Assembly: GCA_016880695.1 (NCBI GenBank)
Contig: JAEHCY010000379.1
Span: 1 to 8,501, forward strand
Direction: 5' to 3'
DNA length: 8,501 nucleotides
Source of the DNA: Chromatiaceae bacterium
GTDB lineage: Bacteria > Pseudomonadota > Gammaproteobacteria > Chromatiales > Chromatiaceae
Shown: positions 1-6,700 of the stretch, piece by piece
Layout: every line of letters starts with the position of its first letter
Position numbering within the stretch: position 1 is the first letter of the stretch
The notes under the pieces: generated by a model
What the model saw: only the letters and a program-made list of their open reading frames with translations
What the model was told of the DNA's origin: nothing
Databases searched by the model: none
Position numbers and translations under genes: made by a program

Positions 1-582
1 CCCGCCGAGACCCTGAGCCATCCGGGTATCGACCGACTCGGCCAAGGCTGTCGGGTGGCCCCCGATGTGTCGGTGATGCGCTGGGGCGATGTGCCCCCGG
101 GGCGCACGGGTATCGCGTTGGGAAATGCCGTCAGTCTCTATCAGGGGGTGCGGCTGGTGATCGGCGATCCCGCGCAGCATCCCGACACCGCCCTGGTGCT
201 CGGGGACCGGGTCATCGTCAACACCTTCTGCTACCTCTCCGGGGAGGGGGGGCTCGAGGTCGAGGACGAGGTGCTCATGGGTACCCACGTCCACCTCCTC
301 TCCGCCGGGCACGTCATTGACCAGGGGTCCCCCAGCATCCTGCAAAACCCCATCTCCTACGGGCGGATTCGGGTGGGCCGCGGCGCCTGGATTGGGGCAG
401 CCGCAGTGGTCCTGCCTGGGGTGACCTTGGGAGAGGGCTCGGTGGTGGGGGCGGGTGCCGTGGTGACGCGGGATGTTCCGCCCTTCGGCGTGGTCGTGGG
501 AAACCCCGCGCGGCTCCTACGCTATCGGGAGGGGTTCGCCCCGCGATCGGGTTGGTTCGCGCGCTGGTTCAAGCGGCGCTAG
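1..582 (+). CDS. Hexapeptide-repeat acyltransferase, 5'-truncated by window edge
   Basis: The last 193 residues belong to a left-handed beta-helix acyltransferase of the NodL/LacA/WbbJ type, which O- or N-acetylates sugars using acetyl-CoA. Numbering from the window edge, hexapeptide-type rungs run from about residue 66 to 168, including GRIRVGRGAWIG (121-132), VVLPGVTLGEGSVVGAGAVV (136-155) and the family ending VVGNPARLL (165-173). SAGHVID (101-107) places H104 where the catalytic histidine of galactoside acetyltransferases lies. The frame is open to base 1 without an ATG, GTG or TTG before GTG at 55. That GTG would cut into an apparent rung (GCRVAPDV), so the true start is probably outside the window. 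A short basic tail (RWFKRR) ends the protein. The substrate is unknown; the nearby glycosyltransferase makes surface polysaccharide plausible. The stop lies inside the 3' end of the opposing gene. Confidence 0.85.
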   Translation, partial: PAETLSHPGIDRLGQGCRVAPDVSVMRWGDVPPGRTGIALGNAVSLYQGVRLVIGDPAQHPDTALVLGDRVIVNTFCYLSGEGGLEVEDEVLMGTHVHLLSAGHVIDQGSPSILQNPISYGRIRVGRGAWIGAAAVVLPGVTLGEGSVVGAGAVVTRDVPPFGVVVGNPARLLRYREGFAPRSGWFARWFKRR

Positions 583-1198
583 CCGGCGGGATCGTCGGAG
601 ATCCCACCTCGCCGTTGGCGGCGGGCCGGATGAGCTGGCCGAGCCAATCGCGATAGAGCAGGATCCAGAGCGCGATCGGCAGCACCCTGGGCAGGATCTG
701 AAAGCCTAGAAAGTGGAGGTAGCGCACCAGGGTGTCGTTCGCGGGCGCGGAGCCGAGAAGCTGGAGGCGCTCGAAGCCGGCGTCGAATTGGAACATGAAC
801 AGCAGGCTGGCGAGGATGCTCAGGCACACGCCCGCCGCCAGCACGCCCAGGCCGACCAGCAGCCGCACCAGGTGCTGGCGCGAGGAGGCGGTGGAGGCGA
901 TGGCGAGGGCCGCGAACAGGGGTATGCCATAGGAGTAGGTGAAGGGGTTGAGCACCACCCCTTTGTGGGCCTGGCCCGCGGACACCGCCTCCGCCGCGAG
1001 CCGAACGATCACCACGACCTTACTGCCGGCGGCCTGGACCTTCACGAAGGTGGCGGGCCAGCAGAGCTGAAGCAGCGGATCGAGCAGACCCGCCAGCAGC
1101 GGGACCAGCCACACCAGGGTCTCATACCAGGCGAAGAAGAATGCCGGCAGCAGTACCAGGAGCTGCCCCAGCATCGAGAGAACGGGGCGTGGCTTCAC
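569..1198 (-). CDS. Exosortase H-associated membrane protein
   Basis: A 209-residue, strongly hydrophobic protein directly after xrtH. Hydrophobic stretches lie at about residues 8-40, 88-104, 111-138 and 160-182, so it is an inner-membrane protein with about four to five spans. A polar loop (about 52-85) separates the first from the rest. I chose GTG at 1198 because it overlaps the xrtH stop in a GTGA junction, indicating translational coupling. A longer open frame to 1294 would only read through xrtH coding sequence. Its position, size and membrane character fit the small membrane protein annotated beside exosortase H in other genomes. No catalytic motif is visible, and its role in sorting, such as scaffolding or substrate presentation, is unknown. 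The name rests mainly on context. Its 3' end overlaps the opposing acyltransferase by 14 bp. Confidence 0.75.
   Translation of the reverse strand: MKPRPVLSMLGQLLVLLPAFFFAWYETLVWLVPLLAGLLDPLLQLCWPATFVKVQAAGSKVVVIVRLAAEAVSAGQAHKGVVLNPFTYSYGIPLFAALAIASTASSRQHLVRLLVGLGVLAAGVCLSILASLLFMFQFDAGFERLQLLGSAPANDTLVRYLHFLGFQILPRVLPIALWILLYRDWLGQLIRPAANGEVGSPTIPPASAA
588..605 (+). terminator. Hairpin after the acyltransferase stop
   Basis: GGGATC (588-593) and GATCCC (600-605) form a perfect 6-bp stem with a 6-nt loop, five bases after the acyltransferase stop. There is no T-run afterwards, so it is at best an imperfect intrinsic terminator. On the other strand it lies within the last codons of the XrtH-associated gene. 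The function is inferred from position only. Confidence 0.3.
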
Positions 1199-1701
1199 GC
1201 CGCCTTGGGATCGGCCGGCCCGGAGGGTGGACCGAGACGCCGCGTCCAGGCGACGAAGACCCCCAGGGTGGCCACGATGATCAGCACCGGCCACAGATAC
1301 TGGTGGGTCCAGCTAAAGATCGTCTCGTTCCACTGCCCCAGGTAGAAAAGGGTCAGGATGCGGAAGAGGTTGAGGCCCTGGATGGTCAGGAACCCAAGGA
1401 GCAGGCCGCGGGCCTTGGCCGTCCAACTGGAGGGGAAGGTGAGCACCGCGCACAGGAGCAGTACGGTGACCTCCAGGCCATTGCAGTCGTTCTCCACCGC
1501 CACCGAAAATCCGCTCCTGCCGTGGGAGAGCACGTTGTCGGAAAGCCGCACCTCAGCGTCGAGCGTCTGCAGCACGCCGAAACTGGCGGACGCCAGAACC
1601 CGATTCCACGGGTTGAGGACCTTCTCCTGAACCGGCTCGAGGTTGAACAGGAGCGACAAGGCGAGCAGCAGCCCGAAAAAGAGCGAGAGGTACTTAATCA
1701 T
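1195..1701 (-). CDS. xrtH: Exosortase H (XrtH)
   Basis: A 168-residue integral membrane protein of the exosortase/archaeosortase family. These enzymes recognise a C-terminal tripartite signal on exported proteins, then cleave and probably transfer them to a surface anchor. The expected catalytic triad is visible: Cys73 in ENDCNGLE, Arg114 in NLFRILTLF and His133 in WTHQYLWP. Hydrophobic segments lie at about 2-19, 77-90, 97-120 and 135-153. The short length and motif spacing match the compact XrtH type rather than the longer EpsH/XrtA type. The family is paired in protein-family databases with IPTLxxWG-CTERM signals. ATG at 1701 was chosen because it starts directly at the first membrane span and has an AGGG Shine-Dalgarno-like element a few bases upstream; a longer frame to 1857 adds only low-complexity sequence. 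It is the first gene of a two-gene unit. Subtype assignment is less certain than family assignment. Confidence 0.87.
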   Translation of the reverse strand: MIKYLSLFFGLLLALSLLFNLEPVQEKVLNPWNRVLASASFGVLQTLDAEVRLSDNVLSHGRSGFSVAVENDCNGLEVTVLLLCAVLTFPSSWTAKARGLLLGFLTIQGLNLFRILTLFYLGQWNETIFSWTHQYLWPVLIIVATLGVFVAWTRRLGPPSGPADPKAA

Positions 1702-1994
1702 TCGCGACCCTGATCTTGAGTGAAACGGCCGGATTTGTTTGACGCTGTTGCATTGTCGCCCATCAGGGCCGGCGGAGAAAGCGCTGGGCCGCCTAGCGTC
1801 GTTGCCGGCTGGTGCGGTCTTTCCGCCAGCCACCACCGCCGACGGGTCCGCTCCCACGAGCCTCGGCCCTCGGGTTTGCCGTGCCGCGGCCGTGGAGTAC
1901 CCTTAGGGCTCCGTGGACAGACCGCAACCCAGCGGCGCTCGGGGGCCGTTGATTCCACCCGATACTCGTCCCCCGACGTCGGGGAAAGCCAGCC
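1702..1994. other. Divergent intergenic spacer between xrtH and the glycosyltransferase
   Basis: This 293-bp spacer must carry the start signals for xrtH (leftward) and the glycosyltransferase (rightward). No convincing -35/-10 pair was found on either strand. It contains an imperfect hairpin at 1894-1912 (GGAG, then CCC-TTA-GGG, then CTCC) and the 14-bp palindrome at 1971-1984, annotated separately. Open frames crossing it have Arg/Pro/Ser-rich, non-protein-like translations, so I call no gene here. Confidence 0.6.
1971..1984. promoter_or_regulatory. Perfect 14-bp palindrome at the glycosyltransferase start
   Basis: CCCCGACGTCGGGG is a perfect dyad ending 10 bases before the TTG start at 1995. 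Its right arm overlaps GGGGAAAG, the only Shine-Dalgarno-like stretch before that start. It could be a repressor operator or, in RNA, a GC-rich fold that hides the ribosome site. Which of these applies, if any, cannot be told from one copy. Confidence 0.35.
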
Positions 1995-2894
1995 TTGAAA
2001 GCCTTTGAGCCCAGCAGCCAACCCGCCGTCAGTGCGGTGATCGTGAATTTCAATTCGGGACCGCTCATCGTACGGGCCGTCGAATCGGTGCTGGCCAGCG
2101 GCCTGGCCACCGAGGTGATCGTCAGCGATAACGGCTCCACCGACGGCAGCCTGGAGCGGGTTGCGGCGCTCGCGGCCGCGGATGCGCGGGTGCGCGTCCT
2201 GCGCAACGGCGGCAATCTCGGTTTTGCCCGAGCCAACAACCTCGCCTTTGCGGCCTGCGCGGGGGACTTCCTGCTGGTGCTCAATCCCGACTGCGTGCTG
2301 CAGCCGGGGGCGCTCGCGACGGTGGTTGGGGTGCTGCGGGATCACCCCGAGGCGGGGATGGCCGGCTGCCTGATCGAGAACCCCGACGGTTCCGAGCAGG
2401 CGGGGTGCCGGCGTACGCTCCCCACGCCCTTCGCCAGCCTGGCGTTCTTCACCCGCGTGGACCGGTTTTTACCCTGGATCGCTGCGCCCAAGCAGGTGAA
2501 CCTCAACCGCGAGCCCCTGCCGAGCGCTCCGGCGGCGGTGGAGGCCATCTCCGGCGCCTTCATGCTGATCCGCCGCCAGGCGCTGGAGGAGGTGGGGGGC
2601 TTCGACGAGGCCTATTTCCTCCACTGCGAGGACCTCGATTGGTGTGCGCGCTTCGGCCAGCGGGGCTGGCAGATTCTGTTCGTCCCCACGGCACGGGCGG
2701 TGCATTTCAAGGGGACCAGTAGCCAGGATCGGCCGGTGTTCGTGCTCTGGCACAAGCACCGCGGCATGGCACGCTTCTTTCGCAAGTTCCAGTCGCAGCG
2801 CCATTCCCTGCCCTTCAACGGGTTGGTAATGGTCGGAATCTGGGGTCGATTCGCACTTCTCGCGGGTGCGGCCCTGCTGATGCGTCTCCGCTAG
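1995..2894 (+). CDS. Family 2 glycosyltransferase (rhamnosyltransferase-like)
   Basis: A 299-residue GT-A fold glycosyltransferase that transfers a sugar from a nucleotide-sugar donor to a growing glycan at the cytoplasmic membrane face. In order: VIVNFN (15-20), SDNGSTDGS (44-52) for nucleotide binding, GFARANN (76-82), LNPD (96-99) at the metal-binding DxD position, ISGAFMLIRR (185-194), FLHCEDLDW (208-216) with the likely catalytic acidic pair E212-D213, and HFKGTSS (237-243). These match WbbL-type rhamnosyltransferases, but the donor sugar is not proven. Residues 273-296 are hydrophobic and probably attach it to the membrane. The start is TTG at 1995: an in-frame TGA at 1950 closes the frame upstream with no ATG, GTG or TTG between, and the GT2 fold begins by residue 11. 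The rare start codon with a palindrome over the ribosome site suggests weak or controlled translation. It diverges from xrtH. Confidence 0.9.
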   Translation: MKAFEPSSQPAVSAVIVNFNSGPLIVRAVESVLASGLATEVIVSDNGSTDGSLERVAALAAADARVRVLRNGGNLGFARANNLAFAACAGDFLLVLNPDCVLQPGALATVVGVLRDHPEAGMAGCLIENPDGSEQAGCRRTLPTPFASLAFFTRVDRFLPWIAAPKQVNLNREPLPSAPAAVEAISGAFMLIRRQALEEVGGFDEAYFLHCEDLDWCARFGQRGWQILFVPTARAVHFKGTSSQDRPVFVLWHKHRGMARFFRKFQSQRHSLPFNGLVMVGIWGRFALLAGAALLMRLR

Positions 2895-2943
2895 GGCGGG
2901 CCTTCGGCGAACCCCTCTCCCCTCGCAGGGGGGCTACCCGCCC
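2894..2943. terminator. Nested hairpin between convergent genes
   Basis: An outer stem of seven pairs joins GGGCGGG (2894-2900) to CCCGCCC (2937-2943). It encloses an inner stem, CTCCCCT (2917-2923) with AGGGGGG (2927-2933), having a 3-nt loop and one T-G pair. It fills most of the gap between the glycosyltransferase stop and the ubiB stop, and could act on transcripts from both sides. There is no T-run on either strand, so termination is inferred from location and pairing. Confidence 0.4.
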
Positions 2944-2959
2944 GCGCGGATGCGATCGC

Positions 2960-4618
2960 TCAGCCCAGGTGGCGGAGCCAGCTCCCGATGAGACCCAGGA
3001 AGCCCGCGATTAGCAGCACCCCGCCGAGGGTGGCCAGGGTTTCGGCGGACAGGAGCGGGTTGCCCTGGGCCAGGAACAGGAGCGCCCCGGAGACCATCAG
3101 CGCCCCGGCGGCAACCCCTTCGTGGGTGCGTTGGGCGGCCCGGTCCAGATCCAGGCGCAGGCGCTGTAGCTCCTTGAGCTGGCGCGCCTCGGCGCTGGGG
3201 CTCTGCTGGGCGGCCCGCAGGGCCCCGTAGAGGAGCTGCGGGAGCTCGGGGATCTGCTCGGAGAGCGGCGGTAGGGTCTTGCCCATCCGGCGAAAGAATC
3301 CCCGCGCCCCCAGTTGCTCCTGCATCCAGCGCTCCATGAAGGGCTTGGCGGTGGACCAGAGATCGAGCTCCGGATAGAGCTGGCGGCCGAGGCCCTCGAT
3401 ATTGAGCAGGGTCTTCTGCAGCAGCACGAGCTGGGGCTGCACCTCCATGTTGAAACGCCTCGCGGTCTGGAACAGCCGCAACAGGAAGTGGCCGAAGGAG
3501 ATCTCGCTCAGCGGTTTCTGAAAGATCGGCTCGGAAACGGTGCGGATGGCCGCCTCGAACTCCTCGACCCGGGTGCCCTCGGGCACCCAGCCGGAGGCCA
3601 CGTGCAGCTCGGCGACCCGCCGGTAGTCGCGGTTGAAGAAGGCGAGCAGGTTCTCGGCGAGGTAGCGCTGGTCCTCGGTGGTCAGGGTACCCATGATGCC
3701 GAAGTCTACCGCGATGTAACGCCCGTTGGGCTCGACGAAGATGTTCCCCGGGTGCATGTCGGCGTGGAAGAAGTTGTCGCGGAACACCTGGGTGAAGAAG
3801 ATCTCCACCCCCCGCTCCCCCAGTAGCCGCATACTGACCCCCTGGGCCTTGAGCGCATCCACCTCGCCGACCGGGGTGCCGTAGATGCGCTCCATCACCA
3901 TCACCCCCCGGCTGGTGAGCTCCCAGTGGACCTCGGGGACGTAGAGGGCCTCGCTGCCGAGGAAGTTGCGCCGCAGTTGGGCGGAGTTGGCGGCTTCGCG
4001 CATCAGATCGAGTTCATCGAGGATGGTCTTTTCATACTCCTTGACTACCTCCAGCGGGCGCAGGCGCCGGCCATCGGGCCAGTAGCGCTGAGCCAGCCCG
4101 GCCACGGTGTACAGGAGCCCCAGATCGCGGCGGATCACCCGCTCGATGTCGGGTCTGAGCACCTTCACCACCACCGCCCGGCGATCCTTGAGGCGGGCGG
4201 TATGGACCTGGGCGACCGAGGCCGAGGCCAGGGGGCGTTCGTCGAAATCATCGAGCACCCCATCCACCGGCTGGCCGAAGGCGCGCTCGATCAGGGCGCG
4301 GGCCTGGTGGCCGGGAAAGGGGGGGACCTGATCCTGGAGCTTCGCTAGCTCGTCGGCCAGGTCGTCGGGTAGCAGATCCCGCCGGGTGGAGAGGATCTGG
4401 CCGAATTTGACGAAGATGGGCCCCAGGTCCTCCAGCACCCGGCGGATACGCACCGGATAGGCCGGTAGCTCGCCGCGGAACCAGTACCAGGGGGAGAGGT
4501 AGAGGAGAAAACGCAGCGGCCGGAACAGATGGGTGTCGAGGATGAGCTCGTCGAGGCCGTGGCGTAGCAGCACCCGGTTGATGTGCAGCAGCCGCAGGGT
4601 CTGGGATGGGCGGATCAT
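2960..4618 (-). CDS. ubiB: UbiB, ABC1/ADCK-family atypical kinase of ubiquinone biosynthesis
   Basis: A 552-residue protein, close to the 546 of E. coli UbiB, required for aerobic ubiquinone synthesis. The family has a protein-kinase-like fold with ATPase activity and probably helps extract or present lipid intermediates to the Ubi enzymes at the inner membrane. Visible motifs: the family-specific KFGQ (71-74) in [15 protein letters not shown], the Ala-rich loop ASASVAQVH (131-139), the ATP lysine K152 in [18 protein letters not shown] (285-294) with N292, and the metal-binding DFG at 305-307. Two C-terminal membrane spans lie at about 502-518 and 526-547, as usual. ATG at 4618 was chosen because the protein then begins with the family-like [19 protein letters not shown] region. 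The frame is open to 4747 but adds a Pro/Arg-rich, unfamiliar stretch. AGG sits only two bases before the ATG, so initiation may depend on coupling from upstream. It is last in the ubiE-ubiJ-ubiB unit. Confidence 0.96.
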   Translation of the reverse strand: MIRPSQTLRLLHINRVLLRHGLDELILDTHLFRPLRFLLYLSPWYWFRGELPAYPVRIRRVLEDLGPIFVKFGQILSTRRDLLPDDLADELAKLQDQVPPFPGHQARALIERAFGQPVDGVLDDFDERPLASASVAQVHTARLKDRRAVVVKVLRPDIERVIRRDLGLLYTVAGLAQRYWPDGRRLRPLEVVKEYEKTILDELDLMREAANSAQLRRNFLGSEALYVPEVHWELTSRGVMVMERIYGTPVGEVDALKAQGVSMRLLGERGVEIFFTQVFRDNFFHADMHPGNIFVEPNGRYIAVDFGIMGTLTTEDQRYLAENLLAFFNRDYRRVAELHVASGWVPEGTRVEEFEAAIRTVSEPIFQKPLSEISFGHFLLRLFQTARRFNMEVQPQLVLLQKTLLNIEGLGRQLYPELDLWSTAKPFMERWMQEQLGARGFFRRMGKTLPPLSEQIPELPQLLYGALRAAQQSPSAEARQLKELQRLRLDLDRAAQRTHEGVAAGALMVSGALLFLAQGNPLLSAETLATLGGVLLIAGFLGLIGSWLRHLG

Positions 4619-4848
4619 CCTAGAAACCGACGTGAGCGCCACCCGGCCCCGGGAACCGCCTGGCGGTGCAGGGCGATGCGGGGTGAACGGCGATTGTTCG
4701 AACCGGTGAGATTCCCGTTCGTCCCGGGTGGCCGCAAAGCGGTGCATCGAGGGACCGCGTGGGGTATCGGTGGCGCGGCCGGATCGAGGCCCGCCCCGAG
4801 CCCGCTCGAAGGGGGTATGCCATCCGCAACGGCCGAATCAAGCCTCAT
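4615..4848 (-). CDS. Candidate 77-codon coupling ORF between ubiJ and ubiB
   Basis: This frame starts with ATG at 4848, overlapping the ubiJ stop as ATGA. It ends with TGA at 4617-4615, overlapping the ubiB ATG as ATGA. Ribosomes finishing ubiJ could therefore restart, cross the gap and restart again at ubiB. The product is rich in Gly, Pro, Ala and Arg, has no recognisable domain and looks like translated spacer DNA. A second minus-strand frame is also open here, so openness alone means little. Its value may be in translational coupling, not in the peptide. I do not recognise it as a known protein. Confidence 0.25.
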   Translation of the reverse strand: MRLDSAVADGIPPSSGLGAGLDPAAPPIPHAVPRCTALRPPGTNGNLTGSNNRRSPRIALHRQAVPGAGWRSRRFLG

Positions 4849-4850
4849 CC
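4615..4850. mobile_element. Possible small non-coding insertion with 6-bp target duplication
   Basis: The ubiJ-ubiB gap is bounded by TCATCC at 4615-4620 and again at 4845-4850. Deleting one copy plus the 224 bp between would fuse the genes as GGGATGATCC on the minus strand, which is a standard ATGA overlap of the ubiJ stop and ubiB start. This is what a target-site duplication by a MITE-like insertion would leave. Inside are an inverted repeat ACCGCC-T-GGCGGT (4656-4668) and TCGAG/CTCGA arms near 4784-4808. No clear terminal inverted repeats and no transposase were seen, and a 6-bp match can arise by chance. Confidence 0.3.
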
Positions 4851-5483
4851 CTGGTCAGAATCGGGTGCGGAATCCACCCGCGGGCGCTCCACCCGCTTGA
4901 GGCGCGCGGCGAGGCGCTCGACGTCGTCTCGCAGCCGATCGACCTCATCGGCGAAGTCACCGACCTCGATCCGGGTGGGCAACAGCCGGGCCTCCTCCTG
5001 CAGGTACTCCTGCAAGTCAGCGGTCAAGGAACCGGCCGCGGCGCGCGCCCAGCCTCCGAGCCCCCGGACCAGGCGGCCGGCCTGGTGGGCGAGGGGGTCA
5101 CCGGTGAGGCGGGAGAGTTGCTCCTCCCAGTCGACATCCAACCCTGCCCACAGCGCCCCAAAGCGTTGCGCCGTCTCGGTGTTGCCCTCGATCGTCACCT
5201 CTCCGGCAAAGAGGGTCTGCTCCCGCTTGCCCCCGAGCCCGAGGCGGGCCAGCGCCCAGGGGGTGCCGCGCAGCAGGCAGTCCGGTTCGCCCTCGTAGTG
5301 GCCGAGCACCTGCAGGCCGCTGGGGCTCGGCACGAAGGTGAGACGGAGGTCCGCCCCGAGCACCTCCACCCCGATCACCCGTCCGTGCAACGGCGCGAGC
5401 GCGTCGAACCCCTCGGGGTCCAGGCGCAGGTAGCGGTTGAGGGTCGCTTCGAGAAGGGCGATCGCGGGATCGAGGCTGGACAC
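4845..5483 (-). CDS. ubiJ: UbiJ, SCP2-domain ubiquinone biosynthesis accessory factor
   Basis: A 212-residue protein (E. coli UbiJ has 201) of the family that binds ubiquinone intermediates and, with UbiK, organises the soluble Ubi complex. Residues about 18-120 resemble an SCP2 sterol-carrier-like lipid-binding fold, with the family features LRLTF (46-50), YEGEPDCLLRGTP (63-75) and IEGNTETAQRF (98-108), the last close to the usual (V)xGD/N-xxxxQ region. Residues about 175-200 (FADEVDRLRDDVERLAARL) form a charged heptad-like coiled coil, where UbiJ is known to contact UbiK. The start is GTG at 5483, five bases after the ubiE stop, and the AGG overlapping that stop is the only ribosome-site candidate. 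Similarity is low in this family, so gene order between ubiE and ubiB is a main support. Confidence 0.9.
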   Translation of the reverse strand: MSSLDPAIALLEATLNRYLRLDPEGFDALAPLHGRVIGVEVLGADLRLTFVPSPSGLQVLGHYEGEPDCLLRGTPWALARLGLGGKREQTLFAGEVTIEGNTETAQRFGALWAGLDVDWEEQLSRLTGDPLAHQAGRLVRGLGGWARAAAGSLTADLQEYLQEEARLLPTRIEVGDFADEVDRLRDDVERLAARLKRVERPRVDSAPDSDQG

Positions 5484-5488
5484 GGGGC

Positions 5489-6238
5489 CTAGAGCTTGAA
5501 GCCCCGGTGGATCGCCACGATGCCGCCGCTCAGGTTGAAGTAATCGCAGCGCTCGAACCCGACCTGCTCCAGCATCGCCTTGAGGCTGTCCTGATCGGGG
5601 TGCATGCGGATCGACTCGGCCAGGTAGCGGTAGCTGTCCTCATCCTGGGTGACCAACTTACCCAGGGCCGGCAAGAGGGTGAAGGAATAGAGGTCGTAGA
5701 GCTTCTGCAGCGGGGCGCTCCGCGGGTGGGAGAACTCCAGGATAATGACCCGGCCACCCGGCTTGAGGGTGCCGAGCATAGCGGCGAGGGCGCGTTCCTT
5801 GTGGGTGACGTTGCGCAGGCCAAAGCCGATGCTGATGCAGTCGAATTGATTGTCGGCAAAGGGCAGGCACTCGGCGTTGGCCTGGACGAACTGGAGGTTA
5901 CCGACCACGCCGGCGTCGGCGAGCCGGCTGCGGCCCCGCTCTAGCATGGTGGCGTTGATATCGCTCGCGACCACCATCCCGTCTGGACCGACCAGGCCGG
6001 CGAAACGCTCGCTCAGGTCGCCGGTGCCGGCCGCCAGGTCGAGCACCCGCTGACCCCGGCGCACGCCCGAGAGCTCGATGGCCGCGCGCTTCCACAGCCG
6101 GTGGACACCGAGCGACATGAGGTCGTTCATCAGGTCGTAGCGCTCGACCACGGAATCGAACACGGCGCGCACCTGGCGCGCCTTTTCCTCGACCGGGACG
6201 CGGCGATAGCCGAAGTGGGTGGTTTCTGGCTCAGGCAT
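5489..6238 (-). CDS. ubiE: UbiE, demethylmenaquinone/2-methoxy-6-polyprenyl-1,4-benzoquinol C-methyltransferase
   Basis: A 249-residue SAM-dependent class I methyltransferase (E. coli: 251) that C-methylates the benzoquinol ring in ubiquinone synthesis, and demethylmenaquinol where menaquinone is made. The UbiE signature [19 protein letters not shown] spans 32-50. SAM motif [13 protein letters not shown], is at 65-76, the ribose-binding acid is D93 in ASDIN, the adenine-side NAECLPF is at 121-127, GFGLRNV is at 138-144 and LKPGGR is at 158-163. The C-terminal signature [13 protein letters not shown] (202-214) and the ending [13 protein letters not shown] are family-typical. ATG at 6238 gives the expected N-terminus with THFGY. 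It lies about 20 nt from the predicted transcription start and has only a weak ribosome site. It is the first gene of the ubiE-ubiJ-ubiB operon. No menaquinone genes are in the window, so only the ubiquinone role is supported here. Confidence 0.97.
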   Translation of the reverse strand: MPEPETTHFGYRRVPVEEKARQVRAVFDSVVERYDLMNDLMSLGVHRLWKRAAIELSGVRRGQRVLDLAAGTGDLSERFAGLVGPDGMVVASDINATMLERGRSRLADAGVVGNLQFVQANAECLPFADNQFDCISIGFGLRNVTHKERALAAMLGTLKPGGRVIILEFSHPRSAPLQKLYDLYSFTLLPALGKLVTQDEDSYRYLAESIRMHPDQDSLKAMLEQVGFERCDYFNLSGGIVAIHRGFKL

Positions 6239-6265
6239 GGGGATTCACTGGGCTTGGCGGTGGGC

Positions 6266-6294
6266 ACTATAGCAGAGCGCGGGCTCGCTGTGGA
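6266..6294 (-). promoter_or_regulatory. Sigma-70 promoter of the ubiE operon
   Basis: On the minus strand, -35 TCCACA (6294-6289, four of six matches to TTGACA) is followed by a 17-nt spacer and -10 TATAGT (6271-6266, five of six). A TGC directly before the -10 forms an extended -10 element. Transcription would start near 6259, leaving a leader of about 20 nt before the ubiE ATG. This is the clearest promoter in the window. Confidence 0.7.
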
Positions 6295-6545
6295 CCAGAC
6301 GCGCATCGGGCTTGCAGCGGGTGCCTGTGCCCGAAGTGCTACCGCGACCCCGAGCCCCCCTATCCCCGGACCGCAATGGGGCGTGGGCCCTGCTGTGCCG
6401 CTGTGGGGGCGCCGGAAACCCCGGTGGCGTTGGGCGGGCATCCCGTCTGGAATTCCCTTGGGTGGCAGCCCAATTCTTGCGCGGAACCCTTTGCTGAGGG
6501 CTTCTCATACCACAGCAGCGGAGAGGATCGGCAGCTAGCGGCCAA

Positions 6546-6574
6546 TCGATCGAGGGGGCGAGATATTCTATGAT
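6546..6574 (+). promoter_or_regulatory. Weak candidate promoter for the metalloprotease
   Basis: TATGAT (6569-6574) matches the -10 consensus at five of six bases, with TCGATC (6546-6551) 17 nt upstream as a poor -35 (three of six). It would give a leader of about 125 nt. A second option nearer the gene, TTGATT (6633-6638) with TTAAAA (6654-6659), has a 15-nt spacer and is also weak. Confidence 0.25.
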
Positions 6575-6695
6575 CTGGCGCACAGAAGGGCGACGTCATC
6601 GAAGGCTCGGATGGATAGGAAGGTGAATTCGCTTGATTCGATGCGTAGTTCCGTTAAAACATGCGTTGTCCGCACCAGGGCTTAGGCTCCAACCC

Positions 6696-6700
6696 AGAGG
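6696..6700 (+). promoter_or_regulatory. Ribosome binding site deciding the metalloprotease start
   Basis: AGAGG lies seven bases before the ATG at 6708 and is the only good Shine-Dalgarno match here. It supports this start despite the long n-region of the signal peptide it produces. Confidence 0.6.

Noticed and set aside
713..1345. Plus-strand open frame of 210 codons over the xrtH region
   Set aside because: It is antisense to two hydrophobic membrane proteins, one with an exosortase triad, and is His/Gln/Glu-rich as expected from reversed hydrophobic codons.
1890..1917. Direct repeat CCGTGGA at 1890-1896 and 1911-1917, 21 bp apart
   Set aside because: The spacing of two helical turns is suggestive of a paired binding site, but a 7-base match in a few hundred GC-rich bases is expected by chance and the flanks do not extend it.
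3314..3826. Long plus-strand open frame (170 codons) opposite ubiB
   Set aside because: It is antisense to clear ubiB coding sequence containing the kinase-like motifs, and its translation has no domain. GC-rich codon bias leaves antisense frames open.
4619..4747. 43-residue N-terminal extension of UbiB
   Set aside because: The frame is open, but the extension is Pro/Arg-rich, unlike the family, and would break the expected length and the ATGA junction at 4618.
4728..5492. Plus-strand open frame of 254 codons covering the whole ubiJ gene
   Set aside because: The opposite strand gives a UbiJ-like protein between ubiE and ubiB with correct spacing. The plus frame is Gln/Gly/Pro-rich and unlike any family.
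4834..6640. Ten-base match GCTTGATTCG at 6631-6640 (+) and 4843-4834 (-)
   Set aside because: Matches of this length are expected by chance in 8.5 kb, and the surroundings share nothing further.
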